From Ciborinia camelliae (lineage: Eukaryota; Ascomycota; Leotiomycetes; Helotiales; Sclerotiniaceae), in contig JANPYM010000011.1 in assembly GCA_025890175.1 (NCBI GenBank), forward strand, positions 147,669 to 211,668: 64,000 nucleotides of DNA. The letters are read 5' to 3'. Made by a program: the position numbers and the translations under genes. Below the pieces are notes generated by a model, which was not told where the DNA came from, ran no database searches, and was given only the letters and a program-made list of their open reading frames with translations. How positions within the stretch are numbered: position 1 is the first letter of the stretch; each line of letters starts with the position of its first letter. Below, one piece after another: positions 11,253-23,840 of the stretch.

Positions 11253-12688
11253 ATGGTTATCAAGCGCAATGAGCCATGCTACGTCCTCGGCGTTGGCATG
11301 ACCAAATTTATCAAACCTAGGGGTAAAGTCGACTACACCGAGCTTGGGTTTGAAGCTGGTATCAAGGCTATGCTTGATGCACAAATCAATTATGACGATG
11401 TTGACCAAGGTGTTGCTTGTTATTGCTATGGCGATTCGACCTGCGGACAACGCGTCTTTTATCAATTCGGAATGACACAAATCCCAATCTACAATGTAAA
11501 CAACAATTGTTCGACCGGTTCTACAGGATTGGCCCTAGCTAGAAATGTGATTAGCCATGGAGGTGCCGATTGTATATTGGTTGTTGGATTTGAAAAGATG
11601 AACCCGGGCTCACTACAGAGTTTCTGGAATGATCGCAGCAATCCGACTGGGACAACTGGAGAGATGATGCGAGCTACGAGAGGTGTCACAAATGCACCCG
11701 GTGCCGCCCAAATGTTTGGTAATGCAGGAAGAGAATACATGGAGAAGTATATCCCCTCAATGCTGCTGGTTGGCGTAGCATAGGCTGACTCCTGATTCCA
11801 AACAGGTATGGTGCCCAAAACGAAGATTTTGCGGAAATCGCCCGAGTCAACCACGAACACTCTCAACGAAATCCATACTCCCAATTCCAAGACGTATACA
11901 CGCTCGAACAAATTATGAAATCCCCAATGATCCATGAACCTCTGACGAAACTTCAATGCTGCCCTACATCAGATGGAGGGGCTGCAGCCGTTCTCGTTTC
12001 CCAAGATTTCCTTGATGCGCGTCCACATCTTAAAGAACAAGCCATCTTAATCGCAGGCCAATGTATGGCTACTGATGCTCCATCCCTATTTTCCAAATCT
12101 GCGATTGATCTTATGGGGTTCGAAATGACCAAATATGCAGCAAAGACTGCCATGGAGGAAGCGAATGTTACACCAGCAGACGTCAAAGTCTGTGAATTGC
12201 ACGACTGTTTCTCAGCCAATGAGATGATTGTTATTGATTCCTTGGGTCTTTCACCACCAGGAAAAGCCCACGAGATGGTTAGAGCGGGTGACATTACATA
12301 CGGAGGCAAGATGGTCATCAATCCCTCCGGTGGTTTAATCTCGAAAGGGCATCCACTTGGAGCATCCGGAATTGCGCAGTGTGCCGAACTTGTTTGGCAT
12401 CTTCGTGGATGGGCAAACAACCGATTGGTCGATGATACCAAGGTGGCTCTGCAGCACAATCTAGGATTGGGAGGAGCCGTCGTGGTGACTGTGTATAAGC
12501 GTGCTGATGGAAAGACAAACACACCCGTCGATTCCGCCGACGTTGGAAAGAAGAATCGGTTGGGTTATAATCCGGCGGTTGAGGCGAAGGGGTTCACAGA
12601 GATGCAGGCTACGAGTGTGAGGAGCAAAACTAAGTCTAGTGCTTGGGCTTTGGGTGATGTGGAAAGGAAGGTCGAGGCTAGGTTTTGA
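11253..12688 (+). CDS. SCP2/SCP-x type thiolase (3-ketoacyl-CoA thiolase-like)
   Basis: Two exons, 11253-11746 and 11806-12688, with a 59-bp intron (donor GTATAT, branch GCTGAC, acceptor ACAG), encode 458 residues. The family cleaves 3-oxoacyl-CoA with CoA in fatty-acid or branched-chain beta-oxidation, usually in peroxisomes. The nucleophile motif NNNCSTGSTG has Cys86. An HDCFSANE motif lies near His297, GHPLGASG near His347, and HNLGLGG at 382-388. The last replaces the classical thiolase C-terminal Cys motif and marks the SCP-x/lipid-transfer-protein thiolase subgroup. There is no SCP2 sterol-binding domain at the C-terminus, only about 65 extra residues. The protein ends in ARF, close to but not a canonical PTS1 signal. 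Two CCTCGG cores lie upstream. Confidence 0.92.
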
Positions 12689-15454
12689 TTTCCTAGCATA
12701 CTTTTTGAATATCTCATGTACTTAATTCCCACCATATACCCCCGTTTTCTGAAACCGAAATGCAATTTCTTGAATTTGAGAACGTATTGTTGCAGATTTT
12801 CTTTTCGTATTGTGTTTTGAAGTTCAGGGATCCAATGAATTGGAATTGGAATTATGTACCCCAAGATAGTGAGTAGTTTATAAGTTAACTAAAACCAGCT
12901 TATTCTCCTCCTCTATACTTATCATACATATGCATATAACTCGGCCAAGCTAATGAATGATGAGGATAATCCATTTCTTCAGAGTGGAGATCCATCTGTA
13001 AGATTTGAATAGATTAGATTAGATATGTAATACTGTTTATGCGTAGTATAGGTAGTTTTTCGTGCTGTGGATTTATCTTATTGGATGGAGTGTAATAAAG
13101 CGGTTTTTATTAGGATGGGATATTATATATTTTTTCTTTTATAGGGAGAGGGGGTAAGGGATCGGGGATGTCTATCTGGGTATGATATGGACTATGATTA
13201 ATAATGAGGAGGTATTTTATTTAGTACATCATTCACTTTCTTTTTATTAAATGGTTTTATTGTTTTATTGTCGATTATTTCTACATTTACTATCATCCTA
13301 TTCCGAATCGGTTATTGTCGCTTATTAGGAATTCTGTATCCCACTAGAGCTAAATATGTAATTGGGCTTTCATCACCTACCTAGATATACCTACCTAAAG
13401 ATCTTGGTTACACGAATAAAATTAAGGTCAGGTCGTGCATCAGATGGAATCCTATCAAAAGATTATCTTGGCTTTGTTTTGATATGGTATATAGACGGTA
13501 GAGTTTACTGGGTGTTATATCATTCTTCATATATTTCAGAATTCTAACTTAAATAGATATCTAATATATATTATAATATCTAGCGGATAGAATAGCATTT
13601 TCTTTTGGTGCAGGCACAGCTGGAGATATGCAATCGATATTTTTAAGATAAAGATAAAGATATAAAACCTTTTTTCCTTTTTTTTGGTTGGGATTTCTTC
13701 TGTATTGAAGATTAAAAAAATACCTACTAATATATATAATGAAAAAAGACTGCGAAGAATAGTACTACTGTACGTGGCTATTCTATTCTATTCCAGCTCT
13801 TATATTTCTCTGGTATTGCGGCGGTGATATTACGGCGGTGATATTGCGGTGTGTGAATATAAACGGGGGAGCGGTGATTAATTATCTCGCTGTCGAAACT
13901 CTGAAGGAAAACTAAGGTATCCATCTTCGTAACCACAAACTTACGGGGCTGTATTTCTCTTCTCGTTCTCATTTTTCATTTTATGATGATAGATTATAGG
14001 GTACTAGAGCTGGAGTGTAATGGGAGGCATCTCATCTCACTTTCCATAATTTTAATTGGTATTCTTGCGAGATTTCTGTACTCGAAATTTAAATTTCAAG
14101 GGCACGAATGGGGCTTTATATTACAGTCTGTAGGGTAATGTGATGTTATATGAGTAGTTGAAGTCGTTGGTAATAGACTTGCTTGGAAATGGATCGGAAC
14201 TGAGAAAGCATTTGGTAGGTAGGTATATGTAGGTAGAGTGAGGAATTTCCCTCGGAAATTAATGGGGGGTATATATATATATATATATATAATTGGTATG
14301 TGAACACTCTTCAATATCTAGCAATCTATCTCTCAATTCTTATATTCAATAAGGCATCTTTGGTGCAGTCTATACTTGAGGAAGTGAAATCTATATCCTT
14401 TGGACTGCCTCAGCCTTGAGGACTATTTCCTTATTTGAGGAGGGGGTACGCTTGGGTGTCGTTGTTTTTGGGGATAATGTTGCTGTCAATGCTCCCGAGA
14501 TACGTACACTATACTTGAATCATTACTACTGAAACCTGGTAAATTAAATAGAAACAACAGTTTTACGGTGACAATTTCTATCTATCTACAAAATAAATCT
14601 CAGAACTCGTGTCGTGAGGATATCTATCCACCTACCTCACGGGGAAACTATCACATCTAACTTTCAAGAGCGCTTTTTGAGATTGATTAGATCTGGTATG
14701 CTAGTCGAATTCTTTTATACCTGGATCTTTAAAAGCGGTTTAGGTCTCACGGGGGTGAACCAGATGGATAGGATGCTGTCGTACTAGTATAACTTAACTG
14801 AACTTGAGTCTGAACTCCTTTTTGGAACTGTGTGGGTCCGGTCTACTTTAGAACAATTTTGGGTGGGCTATTTAAAGATGAATGTGTATTATTACTTACG
14901 ATATTTGGGACAATATGTAGGATCCCTCATTCAATTATAGGATGGGTTTTAGTTTGCACGAAAGGAGAGAGAGAGAGGGAGAGAGAAAGGGAGGTTATAA
15001 AAGCTGTAATAAAGCAGGTTTAACGCTTTTCCTCAATACTAAAGAATCATCAAGAATGATCGTCACGCAAAATTATCACTATCATTTTACTTGAACTATC
15101 GCTGCCATTTGGTCTTGTCGTTTTGTTTGATATAGACGATGAAATAAATGGTTTTTCTTGGCTGGGATGAACGAGTCACGCTCCTTGCGAGTGGTATGTA
15201 TCACATGTCTTCTTCTCACTCGATCCTTGATAATCTTGCCAAATGAATGAGCTTATGTTATAGCGGTAGTTTGTATTTTTGTCTTTGGCGCACACCATCT
15301 TATACTCCCAGGCGATTTCTGGTGTTCATTGAGTTGCGGGATTTCCTTGGTATCAAGGCATCACATCATACAGAAATGTATTCATATAAACCTTGAAGCT
15401 TGGCTCATTTTGAGGTAATTGAGGCTCCCCTCAAGTCTTCTGCAACTCCTCCGT
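12689..15454. other. Gene-free region after the thiolase
   Basis: No supportable gene. AT-rich intergenic sequence with TACCTA motifs (13374-13398 and 14216-14234), a (TA)n run at 14270-14291 and a GA-rich run (14964-14993). Confidence 0.5.
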
Positions 15455-15457
15455 CCT

Positions 15458-16085
15458 TTATTGCGTAATATATCCATTCGGCCACAATACTCTAGAATTA
15501 TCCTGATTCCCAATCGAAAAATCAATAACATTACCCTCAACATCATACAATCGCGCATCATTCAACATTTTGTCATACTCCTCTTTGGAGAACTCCGATG
15601 AATGCAAATACTCATTCACGTAGGGTGGTGTAATCCACATTCCGCAATTGACCTCGAAGTCTGGACCGATGATGTACTTCCATCCTTGAGGGTTACAATA
15701 GACTTGTAAGCCGTTCGAATTCAGAATGTAGTAATGTCCATCTATTCTTGTTTTAGTGTTTGTATAAATATCAAATAGAACTTGTCATACGGGTGTAGTC
15801 GTAGCGTTTGTTTCCCTGTTGTAACGATGTTAGCCAGGTGCGTGATCAAACTTTTGGAGGTTGCGGATATGTACCAAATTGTTGAGAACTAAGTCGTCTT
15901 CTGATATTCCGAGGATTGGCATTAGACATGTTTCGACTTTTGTAGAATTTGATGGTTTGGATGAATACGTGGCTCAAGGAAGCGTGACCAACAGTACTTC
16001 AAACTTGGGAGGGGATGTCGGTGTCCCGCAGCAAAAGCATCACACTAATAGTAAGATTCGGAAATCCTTCAATGTTGTTAGTTGA
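15458..16085 (-). pseudogene. Decayed protein-coding gene, unrecognised
   Basis: Read on the minus strand, several protein-like segments follow each other in different frames. About 16080-15990 reads NNIEGFPNLTISVMLLLRD. About 15945-15845 reads ISEDDLVLNNLVHIRNLQKF. About 15775-15458 is open for roughly 100 codons (from about RIDGHYYILNSNGLQVYCN to the stop after LWPNGYITQ) with a strong protein-like look. In-frame stops and frame changes separate the pieces, and only some could be explained by short introns. No ATG-led complete gene could be built and no family is recognised. The most likely reading is an eroded gene; a multi-exon gene with poorly seen introns is the alternative. Confidence 0.4.
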
Positions 16086-16335
16086 AGCTCTGTGAACTTG
16101 GGGGTTGGGAAGTTCTTTCTTTATAGACCAAAAGACCTGCTACTATTCTTTAGGCACATAATGTTGAGGAATTTTGGATATCGAACTTTCTAGCATTAAC
16201 CTTTAATCTCCTTTCTAAAAGTATTTGCAACTCGGAAACACTACCGGCTCCATGTACACCTCCTTTATGTACCATTCACACCACCAGCATTTGAAAACTT
16301 TGTTTTTTGCTTCTCCATTGGTCACCATCGAAAAC

Positions 16336-17296
16336 TTACTCCTCATTCCAAATAGTTGCCATTTTATTCCATCCAATTAGATCAAATTGCCGAATGATAA
16401 CGGCTGCACGCTTGAAGATTGATGCACCTTTGTGGTGCCGGATTCCTCGACGCACCTTCAACAACCGGGCGGCTAGCTGTTTTGGGCGGCAAATACCACC
16501 AAAAATAAAGCACCCCACTCAACAATACAACCTACAAACTTCTTAACGTGAGGTTATCACTGATAAAACATTTATTTTACAGGCAGTCTGTCTAAATACA
16601 GGTTATGTTGAATATCTTTTTATCAAAACCAAATGAAACAGGGGTCTATTTGAGTTAGGCTTCTTTCCCTTCACGTCATGTTGCAGATCGACTCTGATGC
16701 TTAAAGATATCAGGCCGTAGTCCGTTTTCGTAATACTTTATACTCATAGAACAAGAATCTTTTAAGACTAGGCTTACCGGATTCTTGTGGACACATTGCA
16801 GATATAAAAGACAGGAGTCTTTTTCAATTGTTAGAGCCCCAAGTATAGATTAAGGAAGAGAATAGAGAGGACCATCTGATATCCTGGCAAAGGCCCAGCG
16901 GCTCATCCTGGTTGTGCACCTGGTAATGGTACATTGTGGCTCGGATCTTCAACTATGAGTTCCAATTTCCACTGTCATAGAAGTCTATTATTATTGTCAT
17001 TCAGCGCTCATGATTACCATCTTCTTAAATCTTGACTTACAGTCTCATCCACCCCGACTTTTGTAACAGATATGAACACAATCTTTTACACGTACGTCCT
17101 ATGAATCTGGATCTATCCACTCACATTTCGACCTCAAAGCAAATATAAGGATTGATATCTTGTTGTTACCGTCTAAGTCCTGAATATGGAAGAAATATTT
17201 ATAGGCAGTGTCTACTCTGTCAAGACTAGAACTTAAAATTCCAGTACATATTTCATTCCACCCAACATCAATATCCACTGTACCTAAATAGCGCAT
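16336..17296 (-). pseudogene. Further minus-strand gene remnants
   Basis: Three separated stretches look protein-like on the minus strand. 17296-17099 has an ATG-led frame of 65 codons beginning MRYLGTVDIDVGWNEICTGI. Around 16960-16850 reads KLELIVEDPSHNVPLPGAQPG, then a stop, then AAGPLPGYQ. 16518-16336 starts MGCFIFGGICRPKQ and ends at a perfect GTAAGT donor-like site. They cannot be joined in one frame, and the second is interrupted by TGA. They may belong to the same dead locus as 15458-16085 or to a different one. No family is recognised. Confidence 0.3.
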
Positions 17297-17299
17297 CCG

Positions 17300-18103
17300 A
17301 ATTCAATTATCTTGTTCATATTCTTCCTATAAACCCATTTCATTGTAAACATTCGAACTTTCCATAAACCACAAAGAAATCTACTATAAAACACGTCAGG
17401 AGCGCTCTTTATGCTTCGCCCGGTTCTCAGTTCAAAACCCAAGACCAGCTCAAACGACTTGGAGGTGTATCATAGATCAAGTTTTTAAACTAAAATCCCT
17501 TCAAGCTACAGTCCCCATAAACATAATCACTGTCAATTTCAAAGTTCGATTAATCGTCATCATTAAAGGAACAACTGTCAATTTTAGCAACAGTTTGTCA
17601 CGCTCAACATGACATGATAATGACTTCTTTTTGCTATTTAGCTGGAGCTGGATTATGATTTGAGAGACTCCGCAGTAAATGATTATTATAAATCCGAGAT
17701 TGCCTTGTAATGCGATAGCCCTTTCTTTTATTTTCATTATTGATGGGAGCAATCTCACTACTTTGCGAAGTTATTTATAGCCGAATTTAATTTGCGGGGT
17801 TAGCTGGAGATGGTCACAGTCATCATTTTGATTTCTCAAACCCGATATTTTATTAACTTATAATTCGCATACAATGAAAAAAATACTGGGAGCAACAGCG
17901 ATCGTTGAAGAATACAAATATAAATTTTAACTTTCGTAATACCTTCGTGGTATAACACACAATCCCAAATCCTGTCGTTGCCGCGCCTAAAATAGATATT
18001 ATCCCAAATCACTACTCGAAAAAAACGTGATTCCCAAACCAGAAACTCGCGAACATGAAACAACAATAGATGAAACGCCAACATTTTCTTCCATAATCTT
18101 CCA
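17300..18103. other. Intergenic, nothing recognised
   Basis: Downstream flank of the NLR gene. It contains no supportable gene, only antisense shadow frames near 17836-18129. Confidence 0.5.
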
Positions 18104-21100
18104 TCAACATAACTCTTCCTCCTCTCCACTCGTTAACCTCTCCAGCATCCCTCGACTCCAAACCGCATGCGGATGTCCTTCTCCCAAAACCCTACTTTGC
18201 AACTCCAGCGCCCGTTGATGCCACAATATCGCTTTCTTCCTTCCTTCCACACTCCCAATAAGTGCTCCCATATCCTCCCATAAACTCCCTATATCATTCA
18301 TCGTCCACAGGGTATCCGGATTATCCTTTCCAAGCACTCTAACTCTCCTTTCATACATATCCTCCATGATTTCCAACGCTTCTTTGTATTTACCCTGCGC
18401 TTTCAAAACTTTGGCGATGTCTGATCTTGTGCGGATAGTGTGGGGATGATCTTCGCCCATTATAGTCATTTGGCCTTTTAGCGCAAGTTGGTGAAGGTTG
18501 AGTGCTTCGGGGTAGCGATCTTGGAATCGGTAGCAGCGGGCAAGAGTGTTGAGGGTCCAAATTATCTGCAGATCGGTTTCTGGAAGTGATTTTCGCAGGA
18601 TGTAGAGAGCGCGGAGATGGTATTGTTCTGATTCCGAGTATTTCTTAAGATGTCGCGTTTCTCGGCCCAGCTCATTCAAAGTCAATGCTAGATCGAGATG
18701 ATCAGGTGGAAGATACTTTTCTTGAATTGACAGAGCTTTCATTTGGGTCGTTAATGCCTTCTCCGTCAGGTTCTTCTGATCGTACATTATCCCGAGGCTA
18801 TTTAGGAGCCAAGTTGTGCGGACAGATTGTGGTGATGAAGCTCCTTGGGGACTCTGTGATAGAGCTTTTTCGAACATATCAATGGCTTGATCCACCTTTC
18901 CTGCCATTGTGAAAGCTCTTGCCAAATCCCGGACAATTAAGTCACGTTCAAAATTCGATATAGACTCTGCCTGGCCTAAATCTAATTGATCCAATTCAAT
19001 CAACGCCCGCTGTATATCAGCCAGATCCTCCGCTGCAAAGGTGGTTGTTGATCCTTCTTTGTGATGCTTCCAATCACTGACCTGTTTCTGATATTTTGCT
19101 ATTCGCTGTAGGGGAAATGATTGCCTATTTGAAATAAGAAAACGGAGAATCCATGTTGACCTTGCTAGCGGTGAAGCTACAAAACTGGCGTGTTTTTGAG
19201 ATAATTGTTCGTCAAATGATGCTGAAGATAGATGATGGCACCAGTTCTCGGTAGAATATTTCACCAGTGGGTATTGAAGATGATCAACACTGGTGCTATG
19301 AATAACAGCTGGTAGAGAGAGACTAGCTAGGGTCACCTCGCTAATAGTTTGATTTGCATGGGACTCAGTCATCAGGAACTGAGTTGCCTTCGCGGACATT
19401 GAGTCAAAATCATGAGACTTCCATAGGAATTCCCGAACCGATAGATGGACCGGGTGGAATGTATCCTTCTCTGCTCGGTATTCAATCAACGGGGCACCCA
19501 GATCGATTACAGCATCTTTGAAAGGACGTTGATCTTCCAAGAATTCTTTCTTGTTATCATCCCAGGATAAAGCACACTGGAGCTCTTTCCATGACAGTGG
19601 TCGTGTGGTGCAACAGACCCAGAGAAGTATTTCGCGAGCAAGATTTCGTCGTCGAATACTTTGCGAGCCTAATCTTTCTAGTATCTGGCCATAAACACCA
19701 TTGAGTCCCTCCGGAATCTTATCAACAGCCTCCACAATACTCTGGGAGTCAATGGCTTCAGCTAAACTTTGGACTCCCAAAGAAGCATATAGAAACATTC
19801 CACCGGAAGCATTTGACAATTTAGAAAATGCTTGATCCTGTGCTCCTGTTCCTTTGCCAGGTAAATGATGTAATGACTTGGTTAGAAATTTGTCGATGTC
19901 TGGTTGTACCAAAGTAGGTTCTAGCTCAATAGTTGTGTGTGGGACCTCTGCAAGCTCATTTATAATAGTGGGAAGGTTTCGAGAAAATAGAGCTAATCGA
20001 ATATTCGAGGTGCTTCCTGCTATATTGCCAAATGACTTTGTGAGGTCAGCAGGGTCGCTGCATTCATCTATTCCATCGAGAATGATGTAAGATAATGGAA
20101 CATCCACCCCGACATGTTTGATGATCGAGAGAATGTCATCCGCTCTAGATATATGCTGTCTCCCATACTTCCTGGCTCGATAATAGGCTTCATAAACCTC
20201 GATGGGGAAATCTTGCATCGGCATAATCAGTTGTGCCAAAATTGAGCCTAAGATATTCAATGTCTCTCTTTTTCGACTATCTCCGGAATCGCAATAAAAA
20301 TAAGCGACTAGATTCTTTTCCTTCTTTTCTGATTCCTGTTGAAGATACTCGATGGTAACAGAACTTAGCACAGTCTTGCCCGATCCCGGTCGGCCATGAA
20401 TCCACAATGTCGAATAGTCCTCGGAAGATTTGGAGCAGTCTTTCCAACTCTTGAATCTTGAGTCATCTTGTAGCCACACTCCAGTCCCTGGCGAGCGTCT
20501 ATTGAGAGATCGATAATAGTCCTCTTTGGGGTCAACTTGAGTTAACCATTTCAATATTGAATCTTTGATGTCTATTTGTACCCGTCAGTTTCAGGAATAT
20601 AAAGAAATTTTCCCTCGTAGAGTCGTTGAACTTAATAAAAATATCATGTGACTTACCATATGCATCTCGACTATCTATTCGATTCATCATACCAGCATTA
20701 TCCAAAGCAATGGTTCCAACTAATTCTTGAATCTGTTTGGTTGAGGCATCCATCCGAGCTCGATGTGCCAGAGTAATCTCGTCATTGAAAACTCGGGTAT
20801 ATCTTTCAATGTGCTCCAAATTATCTTTGAACTCGGTATCGAAAGATTTCTTGACATTTTTAAGAAATATTTTAAATGCTGTCACATTGTCAGAGTCAAA
20901 CGAGGACATATGGGGATTTAACTAACAGCTTGTAGAAACCGCTTTCCTAATCTTCTCCAGAAAAAGATAAATCTCGTCATATAAATCCGACAACGCAGTT
21001 CTCACACGCAATTCTGTCGCAAACATCTTTTCATACTGGCTAGATATCGAAAGAATATCACTGAGCTTCAACATCGCATTATCGATGTAATAAAAATAGG

Positions 21101-21800
21101 TGGCGGAGGTCTGAGCAACCATCAAAACAGCTTTTAACGAACCCCATACCAAAGAAGCACTACTCGTCCCCTGAACCATCATATCTACTACCGGAGAAAA
21201 TCTCGTTAGGAAATCTATAACTGGTTCAATTGTCTTCCCAACTTTGCGGTATCGTGATGAGGCAAAATGGTGGCGTTCAAGTGCTCGTACTTCTCTCCAT
21301 ACATCGTCAATATTTATTGGTGTTTGGGCTGCTACCGTGTATGAACTAGAGGTTTCTATTTCTGTTGCCAGGCTGGGAGTACCAAATGATGGCGGTTTGA
21401 TCTTGAAGTCTTCTGGCCACTGGGCATTCGGATAGTCAGCTGACCTGTAAGACGGGACTCGGTCTGGAATGTCCATTTTTTTGGCCGGATGCTTCCCAAA
21501 ATGAGACATAGTTGGGAGATTGAGAGTAAGATTGGGTTTGAAAATTAGTGTGGTAATCTTTCCAAATACCAGGTCATATCTCTTCTTTATTAAAACTTCA
21601 CCGAGTTCCTCGGGACACCATGAATCATGCACTGCCATCGTTTTCATTCCCGAAGGCGGACTTTTCGGGCGAAGCAGTGAGACAAAAGACTGGACAATGT
21701 TACACTGTGGCACGAGGCTGTATGCAAGGAATCCCAATTCAGACACAGCCCCGAAAAGGCATATCAGCTCGACTATTTTCGCCACATTGAGCCTCTGCAT
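18104..21800 (-). CDS. NLR/STAND protein: N-terminal fungal domain, NACHT, TPR repeats
   Basis: Three exons on the minus strand (21800-20927, 20878-20657 and 20571-18104; introns of 48 and 85 bp with CTGAC branch sites) give 1187 residues. Fungal NLR proteins are signal-sensing switches for allorecognition, immunity and programmed cell death. About residues 160-290 hold a helical N-terminal domain of the type seen before NACHT in fungi (DUF7708/Goodbye-like is my best guess), with motif SASLVWGSLKAVLMVAQ. NACHT: Walker A GRPGSGKT at about 425-432 (Lys431) and Walker B YIILDGIDEC at about 527-536. The last 260 residues (about 915-1175) are TPR repeats of the kinesin-light-chain-like type (for example LALTLNELGRETRHLKKYSE). 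An alternative start, MSHFGKHPAKK at 21509, would give 1090 residues. It is divergent from the hydrolase gene, 123 bp away. Confidence 0.9.
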
Positions 21801-21923
21801 GATAATATACCTTACAGCCTAATCGAGGAATATTTCAATGTCCCAAGTACGGAAATGTATACCTAGAAAATTTCCTTCCTTTATATCTTTTTGTGTGAGG
21901 ATAATCGGAGGGGCTATTTCTCA
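21801..21923. promoter_or_regulatory. Shared bidirectional promoter
   Basis: The 123 bp between the outward-reading starts of the NLR gene (minus) and the hydrolase gene (plus). Any promoter elements must be shared or overlap. The gap grows to 414 bp if the NLR starts at 21509. I see no specific binding motif with confidence. Confidence 0.5.
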
Positions 21924-23840
21924 ATGACTCGAAATTCGAACGAAGTTTCGCATATTATATGCACTGTCTCTGTTCATCGAGAAGAATATACCATTGCCAT
22001 CGAAGACATCGTACATAAATTCTTCGGTAGGTATGCAAAAGTAGTTCGACATGAATCTCCTGTTAGTATATTTATCGTATAATGCTTTATACAGATTGAA
22101 AATTTAACATTCATAATTAGTCCGGAGCTGAGAACTATGAAGTTCAATTGCCAGCCAAAGAGAATCCCAAGCCTGAAGAATTGCAGGTATTTGAAGCCGA
22201 TCATTAGTACTTGTCAATACAACTAACAACTACAGAAATTGCATAATCTCTGTCGTATCAAAGTCCATGCTTTAGGTCAAGAACTTGGTCCTCTACAAAA
22301 GTCAGACAAAGGAAAAGGGGTAGCGCGCCGTTCAGATTCTGGTTCAGATAAGATACCCCCTCCCCCTCCCCCTCCCGCAAAAGACCGACCAGATACCATC
22401 CGGATTAAGAACATACCCATGACATACACGAGAGAAGTTGTCGAAATAGTTATTCAACAAGAGTTCTGTAGCAAACCTAGAATACATAGTCTTGCACTTC
22501 AAACAAAAGAGCACCTTTGTGCTACAGTCACTTTTCCAGATGAAGAGCATGGTTTCCCGACGGAGCAGCTGCCAAAAGTGATTCAAGCACGTCAATCCCG
22601 TCCAGGTGCACCTGAGATACAATATGATGCGGACTTTCTGGGCCTTACAACACTATACAATGCCGGTTCTGAAAGATTTAAAGTCGACGTTGAGTATGCG
22701 TATCTTTAACGCGATTCAAATTCATGACTGACGTAAATGGTAGTATCGTAGCTGTGGTGGGCCTCGGGACACACGCATTTGGGACTTTCCGCTCCACGAC
22801 TCCTGGTAGCCATGAGATGTGGCTGCGAGATTTCCTGCCAAAAGATATTCCAAACTCTAGAATCTTATTGTACGGCTACCCTTCCACTGTTCCTGGAGGT
22901 CAATCCATGGAAAAAGTGGAGGACATCGCAAGCACCTTCCTGAATCGATTGACACTACTTCGCAAGAATACCTTGGTAGGTGGTTCCTCTTTAAATGCAG
23001 CCACTATTTACTATCGCTGATAATAGCTCATAGACACAAAATCGTCCCATAATCTTCATCGGACAAAGTCTCGGAGGCCTCATAGTCCAAGAGGTAAGTC
23101 TCACCTCAACCAGCGAGGACTTGATACTGACCGCACTTGGTTTAGTCTCTTCTTCGAGCTGCAGATAGTCGCGATCATTATGAGCGGGAAATATTTGGCT
23201 CCTGGCATGGACTAGTCGGCTTTGGTATCCCGATTGGTGGCCTGAACAATCCCTCTCTCATTGAAGTTGTGAAGTCACAACCCAACAAAGTTTTGATCAG
23301 CCAATTGTGTCGTGATCGTGAGCTCGGGACCCCTTCCAATTATCTCATCGAGTTGAAACACAGATTTGAAAATTGCTGCAAACGTAAAGAAAGATCGTCC
23401 TTTTATGCACCGGAAGTATTGTACTTTTGGGAAAGACATTATTCGCAGCCTAGAACTGTAAGTTCCCCTTGGAGAACAAATGCTCGCGATGATCAGGCTG
23501 ACAACGAAACTAGCGGAACGGTATCGTTGGCGAGAAGATTCTCATGGTAGAAGATAATGATAATGCAACACCAGGGGCCAGAAATCTGCCACTAAACTCC
23601 GACCATTCCGGCATGGTAAAGTACAGCAGTAGAGCCGACGTCAATTATGACCATGTTTCGAATAATATCCAGGCCATGGTCGAGAGTTTAGTAGAGCGTG
23701 GAGATATTGTTATGCAGTCCAGCCCAGTACAAATGCAGTCTAGCCCAGTACAAATGCAGCAAGGAAGGTTTGAGCGATTTGCCAGTGGGCCATTACCTCC
23801 AAAGAGAAGACCGACCTTCCTTTCCGAGGACGAGTTTTAG
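21924..23840 (+). CDS. SERAC1-like alpha/beta hydrolase with N-terminal RRM-like region
   Basis: Seven exons (21924-22061, 22121-22186, 22236-22693, 22744-22975, 23034-23093, 23146-23457 and 23514-23840; introns 49-59 bp) encode 530 residues. The hydrolase core starts with IVAVVGLGTHAFGTF (about 222-236), the beta-strand and oxyanion region of SERAC1/DUF676-like serine esterases. The nucleophile elbow GQSLGG has Ser310, and LNSDHSGMVKYS supplies the likely catalytic His453. Upstream, a PPPPPPP linker and residues about 125-170 (beginning TIRIKNIPMTYTREVVEIVI) look like an RRM-type fold; that is an inference. Near the C-terminus a short duplication gives MQSSPVQ twice. In fungi related hydrolases occur as effector domains of NLR proteins (SesB type), so head-to-head placement with an NLR gene suggests a functional pair. 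Confidence 0.82.

Noticed and set aside
11489..12522. Minus-strand open frames of 155-189 codons over the thiolase
   Set aside because: Antisense shadows of a gene with intact catalytic motifs and a clear intron.
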